Below, piece by piece: positions 1 through 8,759 of a DNA stretch of 64,000 bases. The DNA lies in the NCBI GenBank assembly GCA_965248715.1, contig CBDFKB010000006.1, positions 62,001-126,000 of the forward strand. The letters run 5' to 3'. Below the pieces are notes generated by a model. It was given only the letters and a program-made list of their open reading frames with translations. It did not search any database and was not told where the DNA came from. The position numbers were made by a program, and so were the translations under genes. The DNA is from CBDFKB01 sp965248715 (GTDB taxonomy: Bacteria > Pseudomonadota > Alphaproteobacteria > Rhizobiales > Rhizobiaceae). How positions within the stretch are numbered: the first letter of the stretch is position 1; every line of letters starts with the position of its first letter.

Positions 1-663
1 CCGATCGCCGGCTCAACCGGGGTCTTGGTGCCGCCGAAAGGCTATCTGCAGCGTTTGCGTGAAATTTGCGACCGGCATGGCATCTTGTTGGTATTCGACG
101 AGGTGATTACCGGGTTCGGACGCACTGGCAAGCCGTTTGCGGCCCAAACCTTTGGCGTAACCCCAGACATCATCACCATGGCCAAGGCACTGACCAATGG
201 TGCCATCCCCATGGGTGCGGTGGCGGTGCGCGACGATATTTATGACACCGTGACCGGTGCGGCAGCCGCAGGCGGTGTGGAATTGTTCCACGGTTATACT
301 TATTCGGCCCACCCGGCCGCTTGCGCGGCCGGCATCGCTACCCTGAAAATCTACCGGGACGAGGAATTGTTCGAACGTGCGGCAGGTCTGGCCGGTTATT
401 TCGAGGATGCGGTGCACAGTTTGGCCGACCATGGGTTAATCGCCGACATCCGGGTTTACGGCCTATTGGCCGGCATCGAGGTGCACGCCGATACGGCACC
501 TGGCGTACGCGGTGCACGACTGCAAAAGGCAATGTTTTGGAATGGCATGCACATCAAATTTACCGGCGACAGTGCCATCATGGCGCCGGCCTTTGTGTCC
601 GAGCGTGCCCATATCGACGAAATGATCGATGTGTTCCGCAGAACCCTCGACCAGGAGGATTAA
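1..663 (+). CDS. Omega-amino acid:pyruvate aminotransferase, class III (5' partial)
   Basis: C-terminal 220 residues of a fold-type I PLP enzyme; the frame is open from base 1, so the start lies outside the window. The segment with VFDEVITGFGRTG (visible residues 31-43) holds the Asp that contacts the PLP pyridine nitrogen. Lys62 in ITMAKALTNG is the expected Schiff-base lysine. Closest in character to beta-alanine:pyruvate aminotransferases, which move the amino group of an omega-amino acid or amine to pyruvate in the cytoplasm. The next genes encode an agmatinase-like ureohydrolase and a ferredoxin reductase, consistent with amine or guanidino-compound breakdown. The exact substrate cannot be read from the sequence. 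Confidence 0.85.
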   Translation, partial: PIAGSTGVLVPPKGYLQRLREICDRHGILLVFDEVITGFGRTGKPFAAQTFGVTPDIITMAKALTNGAIPMGAVAVRDDIYDTVTGAAAAGGVELFHGYTYSAHPAACAAGIATLKIYRDEELFERAAGLAGYFEDAVHSLADHGLIADIRVYGLLAGIEVHADTAPGVRGARLQKAMFWNGMHIKFTGDSAIMAPAFVSERAHIDEMIDVFRRTLDQED

Positions 664-769
664 GCCAAGGCGCACATGAACCGCAGATTTCTTTACCACC
701 GGCGGCAAATTTCGATGATTGCGGAGTGTTGTAAATTGTGCTGGTTTGCACCGGTGTAAATTCAACAAA

Positions 770-1083
770 CCTAGAGCCCTTTTCGGTCAAATTGGAGCGG
801 TTTGATGGAAGAGATTTTTCGTACCAGCGAGAAAAATACCCCAGCGCGATGGCAACATCGGGCGAGGATTTTGACGAAGCTGGCACGGAAAAGATATTCA
901 AGCCGGGCTCTTATAAAATGTTGAAACATTTAGATAACCGCAATCGTGCGAGCTTGCTCTTTTGCATTCTGGACGTCGTTGCGACAAGCCTAACAGTGCT
1001 TGCACTGCATCGCTTATCGCGCCTCGCCAGACCACAAAACTGCGGCGCTCAAACGATTCAATTTAAGCGAAAAGGGCTCTAGG
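770..1083. repeat. MITE-like element with perfect 16-bp terminal inverted repeats
   Basis: The ends 770-785 (cctagagcccttttcg) and 1068-1083 (cgaaaagggctctagg) are exact reverse complements, and similarity continues inward for about 15 more bases with mismatches. CTAG sits at both ends. The 314-bp unit has no convincing coding region. The right end stops 6 bases before the agmatinase start codon and contributes its purine-rich leader. The same aaaagggctcta end recurs at 11700-11711 just before the MttB-like gene, and a gagcccttttc half-site is at 38274-38284. Bases 664-769 before the element hold nothing recognisable. Confidence 0.75.
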
Positions 1084-1089
1084 TGCGCA

Positions 1090-2070
1090 ATGACCGATAA
1101 AGGGAATTTTTTTCAACCGGTTTCGGGATCGGATCTGCCGCGTTTTGCCGGTGTGCCGACCTTCATGCGGCTTCCCACCCTTGATCTTGATGACGATAAA
1201 ATCAGCACGGTTGAACTCGGCCTGATCGGCGTACCGTGGGATGGCGGCACCACCAACCGGCCCGGCGCGCGGCATGGGCCACGGCAATTGCGCGATCTTT
1301 CTACCATGATCCGCTCGGTGCACCCGGTGACCGGGGTCAATCCGTACCGCACGGCCAATTGCGCCGATCTTGGTGATTGCCCGGTCAACCCGGCCGACGT
1401 CCAGGACACGCTGGTGCGGGTGGTCGATTATTATTCCAAAGTCGTTGGCAATGGCATTGTGCCGATGACGGTCGGGGGCGACCATCTGGTTTCGCTGCCG
1501 GTGTTGCGGGTGCTTGGTGCCGGTGATCCGGTTGGTATGATCCATTTCGACGCCCATACCGATCTGTTCGACGGCTATTTCGGCGGCTTCAGATATACCC
1601 ACGGTACCCCCTTCCGCCGTGCGATCGAAGAGGGGCTGCTTGATCCTAAAAGGGTGGTGCAGATCGGTATTCGCGGCACCATGTATGACGGCGAAGACAT
1701 AGAATACGGACGCTCGGTCGGTGTGCGCATCATCACAATCGAAGAATTGATGGAGCGCGGTATCGCATCGGTGATGGATGAGGCACGCGAGATCGTCGGC
1801 GATCAGCCTACCTATGTCAGCTTCGATATCGACGGCATCGACCCGGCATTTGCGCCTGGCACAGGAACCCCGGAAATCGGCGGTTTTAACACTTTTCAGG
1901 CGCAGCAGATGGTGCGCACGCTCGATCGGCTCAACCTGATCGGCGCCGATTTGGTTGAGGTATCGCCGCCTTTCGACCCGTCCGGCGGCACCGCCTGGGT
2001 CGGGGTGTCGATCATATTTGAACTAATGTGTGTGCTGACTACTGCGATCGTGCACCGCCAACAAAGCTGA
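1090..2070 (+). CDS. speB: Agmatinase-family ureohydrolase
   Basis: Mn-dependent ureohydrolase of 326 residues that hydrolyses a guanidino compound to urea plus an amine. The metal-binding motifs are in order: GGDH (129-132), HFDAHTD (152-158), SFDIDGIDP (about 243-251) and the family TPEIGG segment. Length and motifs fit agmatinase, but guanidinobutyrase and guanidinopropionase share them, so the substrate is uncertain. ATG at 1090 was chosen over an upstream in-frame ATG at 1000 because the extra 30 residues come from the inverted-repeat element just upstream. The neighbouring aminotransferase could process an amine product. Confidence 0.88.
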   Translation: MTDKGNFFQPVSGSDLPRFAGVPTFMRLPTLDLDDDKISTVELGLIGVPWDGGTTNRPGARHGPRQLRDLSTMIRSVHPVTGVNPYRTANCADLGDCPVNPADVQDTLVRVVDYYSKVVGNGIVPMTVGGDHLVSLPVLRVLGAGDPVGMIHFDAHTDLFDGYFGGFRYTHGTPFRRAIEEGLLDPKRVVQIGIRGTMYDGEDIEYGRSVGVRIITIEELMERGIASVMDEAREIVGDQPTYVSFDIDGIDPAFAPGTGTPEIGGFNTFQAQQMVRTLDRLNLIGADLVEVSPPFDPSGGTAWVGVSIIFELMCVLTTAIVHRQQS

Positions 2071-2075
2071 CCAAA

Positions 2076-3320
2076 ATGGCTGACAATCGGAAATTCGTGA
2101 TCGTCGGTGCCAGCCATGCCGGGGCATCGGCGGCGGTAGCGCTGCGCGACAATGGTTTTGATGGCACGGTGACAGTGATCGGCAACGAACCGGTACTACC
2201 TTACCAGCGCCCGCCTTTGTCGAAAAAATATCTGACCGGTGAGATGAGTTTCGACCGACTTTTGCTGCGTCAGCCGGAATTCTATGCCGGGCGCGGTATC
2301 GAAATGGTCACCGGCAAAGAAGTGGCGGCGTTCGACCCGGACGCTGGCACCCTAACCCTTGCCGATGGCAGCACCGGTAAGTTCGACAAAATTGCGCTTT
2401 GCACCGGTTCGCGGCCACGGCGTTTGCCGGCCTTGAACGGTGGCGGACTTGATAATGTGTTTTTGATGCGTACCCTTGATGACGCCGACCGGCTGGCGTC
2501 GCAAATCGTCGCCGGTCGGCGCATGGTGGTGGTTGGTGGTGGCTATATCGGCCTGGAAGCGGCTTCGGTCGCTGCGTCGTGCGGCATGGAAGTCACGGTG
2601 GTCGAGGCGGCGCCGCGTATCTTGATGCGGGTTGCCTGTAAACAAACCTCGGACGTGATCCGCAATTTGCACCACGCCAACGGGACGCGAATTGTCGAGG
2701 GTGTGAAACTGGCACGGTTGGAAAACTGCGAAGGCGGGATTGGTTCTGGCGCGTTGGCGCGCGCGGTTCTGGAAGACGGCACCGAGATCGACGCCGATGT
2801 TGCGGTGGTCGGCATCGGCATCGACCCTAACGTCCAACTTGCCGAACGCGCCGGTTTGGCGATCGACAACGGCATTGCGGTTGATGAGGCCGGGCGCACC
2901 AGCCATCGGTTGGTGTTTGCGGCAGGCGATTGCGCATCGTTTCCTTGGCAGGGCAGACGCATCCGGCTCGAATCCGTGCAGAACGCCCAAGATCAGGCGG
3001 TCGCTGCCGCCAAGGCGATGCTCGACATGGATGTCGCCTATCAACCGGTACCGTGGTTCTGGTCGGATCAGTTCGACGCCCACTTGCAAATCTGCGGTCT
3101 CGGCCAGGATTATGATCGGATCATTGAGCGCGACAACGGTCAGGGATCGTGTTCGTATTGGTACTATCGCGGCGATGAATTTCTCGCCGTCGACGCGGTC
3201 AACGATGCCCGCTCCTACATGGTGGCGAAACGCTTTCTGGAGATCGGTTACAATCCCGATGCTGAGGCGATCGGCGATCCTTCCAGCGATCTAAAAGCCA
3301 TGCTCAAGGCGGCGCGTTAG
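2076..3320 (+). CDS. FAD-dependent NAD(P)H:ferredoxin reductase
   Basis: A 414-residue pyridine nucleotide-disulfide oxidoreductase of the rubredoxin/putidaredoxin/ferredoxin reductase type. The FAD-binding Rossmann motif VIVGASHAG lies near residue 7, the NAD(P)-binding motif VVVGGGYIGLEAA near 150, and the second FAD contact segment FAAGDCA near 285; a reductase C-terminal domain follows. It would pass electrons from NAD(P)H to a small iron-sulfur protein, but no ferredoxin or monooxygenase gene is adjacent, so its partner is unknown. It begins 5 bases after the agmatinase stop, suggesting co-transcription. An in-frame start at 2028 inside the preceding gene was rejected because the Rossmann motif begins right after 2076. 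Confidence 0.88.
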   Translation: MADNRKFVIVGASHAGASAAVALRDNGFDGTVTVIGNEPVLPYQRPPLSKKYLTGEMSFDRLLLRQPEFYAGRGIEMVTGKEVAAFDPDAGTLTLADGSTGKFDKIALCTGSRPRRLPALNGGGLDNVFLMRTLDDADRLASQIVAGRRMVVVGGGYIGLEAASVAASCGMEVTVVEAAPRILMRVACKQTSDVIRNLHHANGTRIVEGVKLARLENCEGGIGSGALARAVLEDGTEIDADVAVVGIGIDPNVQLAERAGLAIDNGIAVDEAGRTSHRLVFAAGDCASFPWQGRRIRLESVQNAQDQAVAAAKAMLDMDVAYQPVPWFWSDQFDAHLQICGLGQDYDRIIERDNGQGSCSYWYYRGDEFLAVDAVNDARSYMVAKRFLEIGYNPDAEAIGDPSSDLKAMLKAAR

Positions 3321-3369
3321 AGAGTTTGTGGGGTTGCAGTCGCGCGGGCAGCAAAAATCGATACCACTA

Positions 3370-3425
3370 ATACCAAGAAAATTTAATATTGACCCATATG
3401 AGTCAATATTAGCTTCCCTTGGTAT
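3370..3425. terminator. Long near-perfect palindrome between convergent genes
   Basis: Arms 3370-3393 and 3402-3425 pair almost completely around an 8-base centre; the outer ends read ataccaag and cttggtat. It separates the convergent reductase and YidC-like genes and includes the last codons of the YidC-like gene (stop at 3409-3411). It may be a bidirectional terminator or a small palindromic repeat. The outer motif (ccttggtata or its complement) also appears singly near 18684 and 40025. Confidence 0.55.
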
Positions 3426-4110
3426 AAGCAGCCAGGCGCTTGTTGATGGTATAGAATAAAAACGACATGCAATTGGCGCCGATCCAATAGAGAATCAGGC
3501 CGGCGGGCAGGGTGTAAACCAAAATAAACAACGCGATTGACACGATCAGGAAACGGGTCCGCATGGGGCGGTTATCGCCATATCTTATCTGGGCATCGAT
3601 TGACGTCAGCATCAGCATTAAAACCGGGGTGATGTTGAGCGCGATGGTGCCGAGTGACAGATAGCGGTCCGGTTGGGACAGGTCGGAAATGTACAAGAAA
3701 CTATTTCCGACTAGTTCCGGTGCCTTGGTGAACAATACGATCGCCGACAACAAAATCGGCAATGAGACGAGAAATCCTACCCCCACCATGGCGCTCTTTA
3801 TCGGATGATAATTGTGCCTTTGATAGATTTCCTCGGTGGCGTTGAAACGCGCCTCGCCTTTTAGCGATCTGTCGATTTGCGCCACGTCGCGCTGCACGAT
3901 TTTGATCTGGCCAGCAATTCTTTTTTCGACGACGTTAACGCGCCGTTGCAGCGGATATAATAGCAGCGCGAAAGTAGCGCTTAGCGCCAAAATCGCCAGG
4001 CCGGGCGAACCGAACCACGCCACATAGAGCCGGAACACCGCGCCCATGCACCAAACCACCGGGTTCAACAGGATCGCGATTGTTTCCATCAAAAGAGCTC
4101 TAATCTTCAA
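3409..4110 (-). CDS. Short YidC/Oxa1-family membrane protein
   Basis: A 233-residue polytopic protein related to the YidC/Oxa1/Alb3 insertase core. It has hydrophobic segments at about 8-30 and 35-52, a charged cytoplasmic hairpin (about 55-100, rich in Lys, Arg and Gln), then three more membrane spans. It lacks the large periplasmic P1 domain of proteobacterial YidC, so it is probably a specialised paralogue rather than the housekeeping insertase. It overlaps the upstream methyltransferase by 4 bases (ATGA) and is last in an operon with a sulfatase-like protein, which points to assembly or modification of an envelope component. The function is inferred from fold and context only. Confidence 0.7.
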   Translation of the reverse strand: MKIRALLMETIAILLNPVVWCMGAVFRLYVAWFGSPGLAILALSATFALLLYPLQRRVNVVEKRIAGQIKIVQRDVAQIDRSLKGEARFNATEEIYQRHNYHPIKSAMVGVGFLVSLPILLSAIVLFTKAPELVGNSFLYISDLSQPDRYLSLGTIALNITPVLMLMLTSIDAQIRYGDNRPMRTRFLIVSIALFILVYTLPAGLILYWIGANCMSFLFYTINKRLAAYTKGS

Positions 4111-5559
4111 CCCGACGGCGTTGCCATGTAAATGACGCGGCGGCCGCCCTTTAGCTCTTCGCGGTCCTTGATATCAAAGCGAGCCCGCAAAAGTCGCTCA
4201 AATTCGGCACGGGAATAGTCGGGATAATTCTCTTTCTTGTTCGCCAATAATTTGACGACCATTTCGTCGTGACGGTCGACAAATTCGATGATTATTTCCG
4301 ACCCAAGCGAGCGCAGCCAGTCCAAAAACATGTCGAGGGGAATGTTGGCTGATATACGCATGTGATGGATCAGCGCTAAGCACAACACCAGGTCTGGGGT
4401 GCCTCTTTGCGGCGCGGTCTTGCGTTCGCCACCGCGCCAACCCTGGGCCGGTGAGGGATTTGCCAAATCTTGCACTAACGGCAAAATGTTGGAGCGTGGC
4501 ATTTGGCTTTGGGATAGATAAAGGCTGCTCGGCCGCGTCGTGATCAGCATCAAACGCGATCACATTATCGGCGTGGGCGGCAGCGATTTTCGAGAACACG
4601 CCAGTATTGCAGCCGATGTCCCAGATCAGCGGCCGCCTGGTTGCGCCCACATGGCGCTCGACGAATGCCTGCTTGTGATCAAAATCGGCTTCTTGGTAGG
4701 TATGGGTCTGGTCGTAGTGGGACCATGCGGTGTGGGCGATATTTGGCTTGAACCCGCTAACCAGCCGGGTCATGCTTTGCACCAGACCGATGACCATCGC
4801 CTTGGAGTGCTTTTTTCCACTGCGGGCTTTGGCCGGCGCTGCATCGCGTTCGCGTTTTGCGATCGAGCGATCGACCATCGCCGGAAACACGATATGGGAC
4901 ATCACGCCCTTTTTGTAACGTGAAACTCCGCGCAGCATCTTGCTTGCTTCGCCAGCGCTGACCCCGTCGAGCCGTGATCTGAGGATGTTGGTATGGTCGA
5001 GGCCCAAATAGGCTTTCAACATCAAAGGTGTGAGAAACATGGCGCAAAATTGCTGGTAGCCGCGCCACGGTTCGCCCTTAGGCCATGGCTCGAACGAACC
5101 CACATCGATAAATATCGGCCGGGACCCGATCCATTGAATATTGTAAGCCGAAGCGTCCTTTAACGTCCAACCGTTTTCTAGGCTGGTTTCGATGATGCGC
5201 AATTGCAGCAAGGCTGCATCGCGCAACATGGAAAAGGTCCACTCATAGGGGTAGGAAACAAAGGCAACCGGCTCGTGTTCCAAATAGCGCGGCCAGCGGT
5301 GACCATCGGCTGGTCGCACAGCCTTCTCAGCCTTTTCGCCGATGATTTTGGTGCCAACCACAGCCCGGTCTGCGAGCAGCTTTTTAAAAAACGGTTCGGC
5401 GATCAGCTCACCCATGTTGGCGGCGCTATCCTCGTCCAAACCGCGTAATATTCTGCTGCCTAGGTGATAGACCCGCCCGGTTGGATCGCGAAACGAACCG
5501 GTATCCGCTACTGGTCGCTCGGCAGCGCTATCGCTCACCATCTTCCTTGCCTTTGACAA
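4107..5559 (-). pseudogene. NoeA-like SAM methyltransferase, single frameshift
   Basis: Two overlapping minus-strand frames join into one protein of about 483 residues. The N-terminal half has the segments DASAYNIQW, PIFIDVGSFEPW and YQQFCAMFL typical of NoeA-like proteins. The middle carries the SAM-binding motif IWDIGCNTGVFS and the acidic strand VIAFDADHD. The second frame continues with NILPLVQDLANPSP and LVLCLALIHHMRI through to stop 4107. One extra base in a CC doublet on the coding strand near 4523-4524 explains the shift; removing it gives DAAEQLYLSQSQMPRSNIL. Both halves look conserved, so the break is either recent or an assembly error. It overlaps the small gene upstream by 32 bases and the YidC-like gene by 4. 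Confidence 0.75.
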
Positions 5560-5737
5560 GGTAGTTCTTCAGCTTGAAGTAGTATTTCCTGAAGGTATAG
5601 CCGACCGCGGCAATCAAGCCCAAAACCGTTGTGACAATGACGCTGCCGGACCCAGGGTCGATATAAGCGTGCGCATGGGTAACCGAACCGAACAACAAGA
5701 TCAGCGGCCCCAACACCAATTGCATCATTCTACTCAA
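5528..5737 (-). CDS. Small exported membrane protein with YIDPGSGS motif
   Basis: A 69-residue protein: hydrophobic signal-like segment (6-23) ending in HAHA, then YIDPGSGS (25-32), a second hydrophobic span (33-50) and a basic tail. Short proteins with this motif are commonly found next to polysaccharide or envelope genes, but I know of no assigned function. It overlaps the sulfatase-like gene by 8 bases and the methyltransferase gene by 32, so its translation is probably coupled to both. It may be a small subunit or accessory of the membrane enzyme encoded upstream. Confidence 0.7.
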   Translation of the reverse strand: MSRMMQLVLGPLILLFGSVTHAHAYIDPGSGSVIVTTVLGLIAAVGYTFRKYYFKLKNYLVKGKEDGER

Positions 5738-7328
5738 AGAGAAAATCCTTAAACAACACCGGGGTTCCGTCGATTTCGGCCTGCAATATGCTGTCAGGGG
5801 GGTCGACCGTCAACGGGTCCTCACCACCGGCAAGGCATTGAACAAGCCGACGTGCCAGCGTCATGATGGTTGTAAAGCCACTTTTTTCGTCCTTGTCAAA
5901 GGTCGGACCGCAGGCTTGCGGCGGATAGATACCGCCAAGCACGGCGTACCGGTCCAAAATAAAGAATTTCGGGTCTTCCAATATTTTAGCGCCACGGGTA
6001 AGCCAGGTGCCGTGATCGCCAAATACGGCCAATATCGCGCCTTCATCTTCTTCTTGGATAAAGTCGACCAATGTCTCGATTATTTTCGCAGTCGTTGGCG
6101 CGTTTTTTGCATAGCGGTCGCGGTAAAGATCTCGCTGAGGGATATCGTTGTGATTATAATCCAACGGTGAATGGCCAGGGTGGTATATATAGCCAAAGAA
6201 TATCTGTGGCCGCCCATCAGCGACGCCGGCGCGCATTTTTGAGAGTAGATATTCGAGCTGCGAAAGCTTGTTGCCGAACTCGGTATCAATGATGCTGGTA
6301 ATCAGATTTCTGCCCCAGTCACTGCTGATAATGCGGCAGGCGCCGAAAAATACCAAGTGATTGATGTCTTCATCGATAAACTCACACGCTGCTGAGCGCT
6401 GCATGTTTATGTAGTAATTATCGACATATAGACCTTTGTGCTCGCCAAAATAGCTATGGCGGTACAAAGTGTTTGTCTGGTACCCGTTGTGCTTGAAAAT
6501 CTGGAGCAAGGGGGAGGGCGCACCTCCTCGAAAAAGCGTCGATAGGCCCGTGAGTTTGGGCCCGTACTCGAGTGTCGCCGGGTTCCCCTGGTAGAAATAT
6601 TCAAGATCGAGCGCGAGCATCGCATTCAACGATTCACGTGTTGGTGTGGCGTTGGAGAACATATTTCGAAAAACACGAAATCGGCTGTCCAACATATCGT
6701 GATAAACATTTTCGCTCTGCTCGAAGAACATTTCGGTAATTTTTCTTGGAACCAGAGCGTCGAAGGAAACCAGGTAGACATTAGGTTTGGTTTTGAAGTC
6801 GACAAGGCGAACATTGCGCGCAGCGGTGCTCGACCCTTCCGCGAAAGACACCTTTGGACTTTTGAAAAAATCCGACGACCGAATTGGCTCTAGATCGATT
6901 ATTATGACAAGCGTCACCAATGCAAATGCGATTCCGGCTTGGCGGCGTCCTTCCGCAGCAAACGACAGCAATGTGAAGACAATAAAGACACCGATACCAA
7001 GGACGAAGCCGATCATCATCGGTGGCATTTGCACAATGTCCTCGACAAAGATTAGTCGCAAACAATATATGTTAAAAATCAGAGCAGAAGAAATAATTAT
7101 TAAATAAATATTTTTTGGTATTCTGAAAAATTTCAATAAAAAAAATATTATTACTTGAGTAAATAATACAGCGCAAATCAAAAACAAAATAAACATGCCA
7201 TCAAATCTAGTAAAGTCTTCCGCTTCCCTGACATAGGTGCCGCCAAATGCGCCAAAAGTCAGGGTGCAGAATATCGCGAAAATTGCCAATGAATTGACCT
7301 CAACAATCGAATTGTCCGTGATGTGCAC
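5730..7328 (-). CDS. Membrane-anchored sulfatase/phosphoethanolamine transferase-like protein
   Basis: A 532-residue protein. Four or five hydrophobic spans occupy roughly residues 10-155, followed by a soluble alkaline phosphatase-superfamily domain starting at NVYLVSFDALVPRK (about 184-197). Conserved elements are the early SFDAL metal-site segment, a downstream NATPTRESLN stretch near the expected nucleophile, and the C-terminal VFGDHGTW motif (about 435) that supplies metal ligands. Such enzymes modify lipids or glycans at the outer face of the inner membrane. The DNA for the membrane part (about 7060-7200) is markedly AT-rich compared with its neighbours. It heads the four-gene overlapping operon. 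The substrate is unknown. Confidence 0.75.
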   Translation of the reverse strand: MHITDNSIVEVNSLAIFAIFCTLTFGAFGGTYVREAEDFTRFDGMFILFLICAVLFTQVIIFFLLKFFRIPKNIYLIIISSALIFNIYCLRLIFVEDIVQMPPMMIGFVLGIGVFIVFTLLSFAAEGRRQAGIAFALVTLVIIIDLEPIRSSDFFKSPKVSFAEGSSTAARNVRLVDFKTKPNVYLVSFDALVPRKITEMFFEQSENVYHDMLDSRFRVFRNMFSNATPTRESLNAMLALDLEYFYQGNPATLEYGPKLTGLSTLFRGGAPSPLLQIFKHNGYQTNTLYRHSYFGEHKGLYVDNYYINMQRSAACEFIDEDINHLVFFGACRIISSDWGRNLITSIIDTEFGNKLSQLEYLLSKMRAGVADGRPQIFFGYIYHPGHSPLDYNHNDIPQRDLYRDRYAKNAPTTAKIIETLVDFIQEEDEGAILAVFGDHGTWLTRGAKILEDPKFFILDRYAVLGGIYPPQACGPTFDKDEKSGFTTIMTLARRLVQCLAGGEDPLTVDPPDSILQAEIDGTPVLFKDFLFE

Positions 7329-7392
7329 CGCCTTTTTGCCGGTTTCGCCGATCGAGTCAACGGGTCTTTGCAGCTGGCATCGGGCTGCTTTC

Positions 7393-8076
7393 TCAATCGA
7401 TTTCGTGGGTTGTGCGCCATTGCCACCTTAGCCGGGCTGCCTGGCCGACAAAATGCTCACCCGTGTTTGTACTGCTAACGATGCGGTCGATACGGAAATG
7501 GCGGAAATCATCGCGCAGTTCACACCAGGCGGCGACAACGATTGAGCCAACATAGTAGACGATCGCCAACGGCATAATGGTCCGTTCGCTGGTTTCGCCC
7601 TTGGCGTTGGTATAGGCAATGCGCAATTTCTCGGAATGGCGAACCGCCTTGCGCAATAAATCTGGCGCGACGGCGCTAGCATCGATTTCATGCCAATCGG
7701 ATGCGTAAATCGGCCATTCTTCAAGGTCCGTTGCCACGTCTTCGGGCAAAACAGCGTTGATCTTATCTCCGGCGCGCTGTGCAGCATCGCCCAGCGCTTT
7801 GTCACCGGTTCGACCAATCAACGCCAAGCCGATGGCTATTGCCTCGACTTCCTCGGCAGTAAACATCAATGGCGGCAGATCATAGCCCGGGCGCATGATA
7901 TAGCCGATCCCGGCCTCGCCTTCGATCGGCACTCCCGTGGTCTGTAGCGTGGCAATATCGCGGTAGATAGTGCGCTTGGTGACCTCCAATTCTTCGCCGA
8001 TTGCCTGCGCGGTCAGCGCTTTGCCGGCGCCGCGCAGCAATTGGATGATTTCAAACATGCGGATTGAACGGCTCAC
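7393..8076 (-). CDS. HTH/WYL-domain transcriptional regulator (YafY type)
   Basis: A 227-residue regulator with an N-terminal DeoR-like helix-turn-helix (LTAQAIGEELEVTKRTIYRD, about 21-40) and a C-terminal WYL ligand-binding domain (about 128-200, with LRIAYTNAKGE and IVYYVGSIVVAAWCELR). The GTG at 8076, giving VSRSIRMFEIIQLL, matches the usual YafY N-terminus and has a GGAG about 10 bases upstream. A longer in-frame start at 8202 would add 42 residues translated from the intergenic repeat at 8150-8256 and was rejected. Target genes are unknown; the sulfatase operon begins 65 bases upstream on the same strand. Confidence 0.85.
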   Translation of the reverse strand: MSRSIRMFEIIQLLRGAGKALTAQAIGEELEVTKRTIYRDIATLQTTGVPIEGEAGIGYIMRPGYDLPPLMFTAEEVEAIAIGLALIGRTGDKALGDAAQRAGDKINAVLPEDVATDLEEWPIYASDWHEIDASAVAPDLLRKAVRHSEKLRIAYTNAKGETSERTIMPLAIVYYVGSIVVAAWCELRDDFRHFRIDRIVSSTNTGEHFVGQAARLRWQWRTTHEID

Positions 8077-8149
8077 CGCTTTCGCGCTCCGGTTTGTCGA
8101 TTCGATCCTATCATAACCATGCTGACATCCAGTTGTCAGTAGTAGTCTG

Positions 8150-8256
8150 CTAGAGCGTGTCACCCAAAAGTGGGTACCGGTTTTGGGAAAAATGACACGC
8201 ACAAAAAAAGAGATGGCGCGACGAAGCTATTCCAACGCTTCGTGACAAGCACTAGC
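8150..8256 (+). repeat. RIME-like two-palindrome repeat, copy 1
   Basis: CTAG-bounded unit of about 107 bp: a first imperfect palindrome (gtgtcacccaaaagtgggta through aaaatgacacgc), a linker (aaaaaaagagatggcgcgac) and a second palindrome (gaagctattccaacgcttcg, gtgacaagc). The same order recurs at least nine more times in intergenic DNA here. The architecture resembles the RIME elements of rhizobia. This copy lies upstream of the WYL gene and faces an inverted copy at 8653-8759. Confidence 0.8.
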
Positions 8257-8311
8257 TAGGAATTTAGCGGTGGCCACTTGCCCTGCCGCATACACAAAAG
8301 GCGCTTATAAT

Positions 8312-8494
8312 ATGATCAAATATTTCTATCCAGACGGCAGTCATTGTTATCGGGCACTGCACACGACCCACGCGATCTACCGAAATGACGATGGCAAACT
8401 GATAGCCCGCGCCGAGCGGCCAGACCGCAATGGTATGTACGAATTCGAAATCACCAAGTTCGAATTGGTGCAACCAGGGGTTGCCTGCGCTTGA
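8312..8494 (+). CDS. Small hypothetical protein
   Basis: A 60-residue open frame (MIKYFYPDGSHCYRALHTTH...) lying between two inverted copies of the RIME-like repeat. It has balanced composition, no membrane segment and no recognised domain. A GGCG 10 bases before the ATG is a weak ribosome-binding site; an in-frame ATG at 8270 is possible. It could be a real small gene framed by repeats or a chance frame. Bases 8495-8652 contain nothing recognisable. Confidence 0.35.
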   Translation: MIKYFYPDGSHCYRALHTTHAIYRNDDGKLIARAERPDRNGMYEFEITKFELVQPGVACA

Positions 8495-8652
8495 TTAGGT
8501 TGTTTCCTGTATAAATGCGTTCGTTTCCACTTGTTGTTTGGCACCCGACAACCTCACGCAATGCTTACGGTGATTACACTGCGGCAACCGGCGCTTGTTG
8601 CCGGAACAAAAAATAGCCGGGTTCAAACGCCCCCATTTAAACAGGAAAGAAC

Positions 8653-8759
8653 CTAGCGCTTGTCACCAAGCGTTGGAATAGCTTCGTCGCGCTGTCTTTT
8701 GTTTATGCGCGTCATTTTTCCCAAAACCGGTACCGACTTTTGGGTGACACACTCTCTAG
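8653..8759 (-). repeat. RIME-like repeat, copy 2 (inverted)
   Basis: Full-length copy in the opposite orientation to the one at 8150, from ctagcgcttgtcaccaagcg to the closing CTAG at 8756-8759. That closing CTAG supplies the TAG stop codon (8756-8758, minus strand) of the XRE regulator gene. Confidence 0.8.

Noticed and set aside
738..1082. Open frame of 114 codons inside the 770-1083 element
   Set aside because: It spans both inverted repeats, has no ribosome-binding site and no recognisable protein character.
2352..3089. Long antisense open frame over the ferredoxin reductase gene
   Set aside because: GC-rich shadow frame; the sense protein has clear FAD and NAD motifs.
8077..8202. N-terminal extension of the WYL regulator
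   Set aside because: The added 42 residues are translated from the RIME-like repeat; GTG at 8076 fits the family start.
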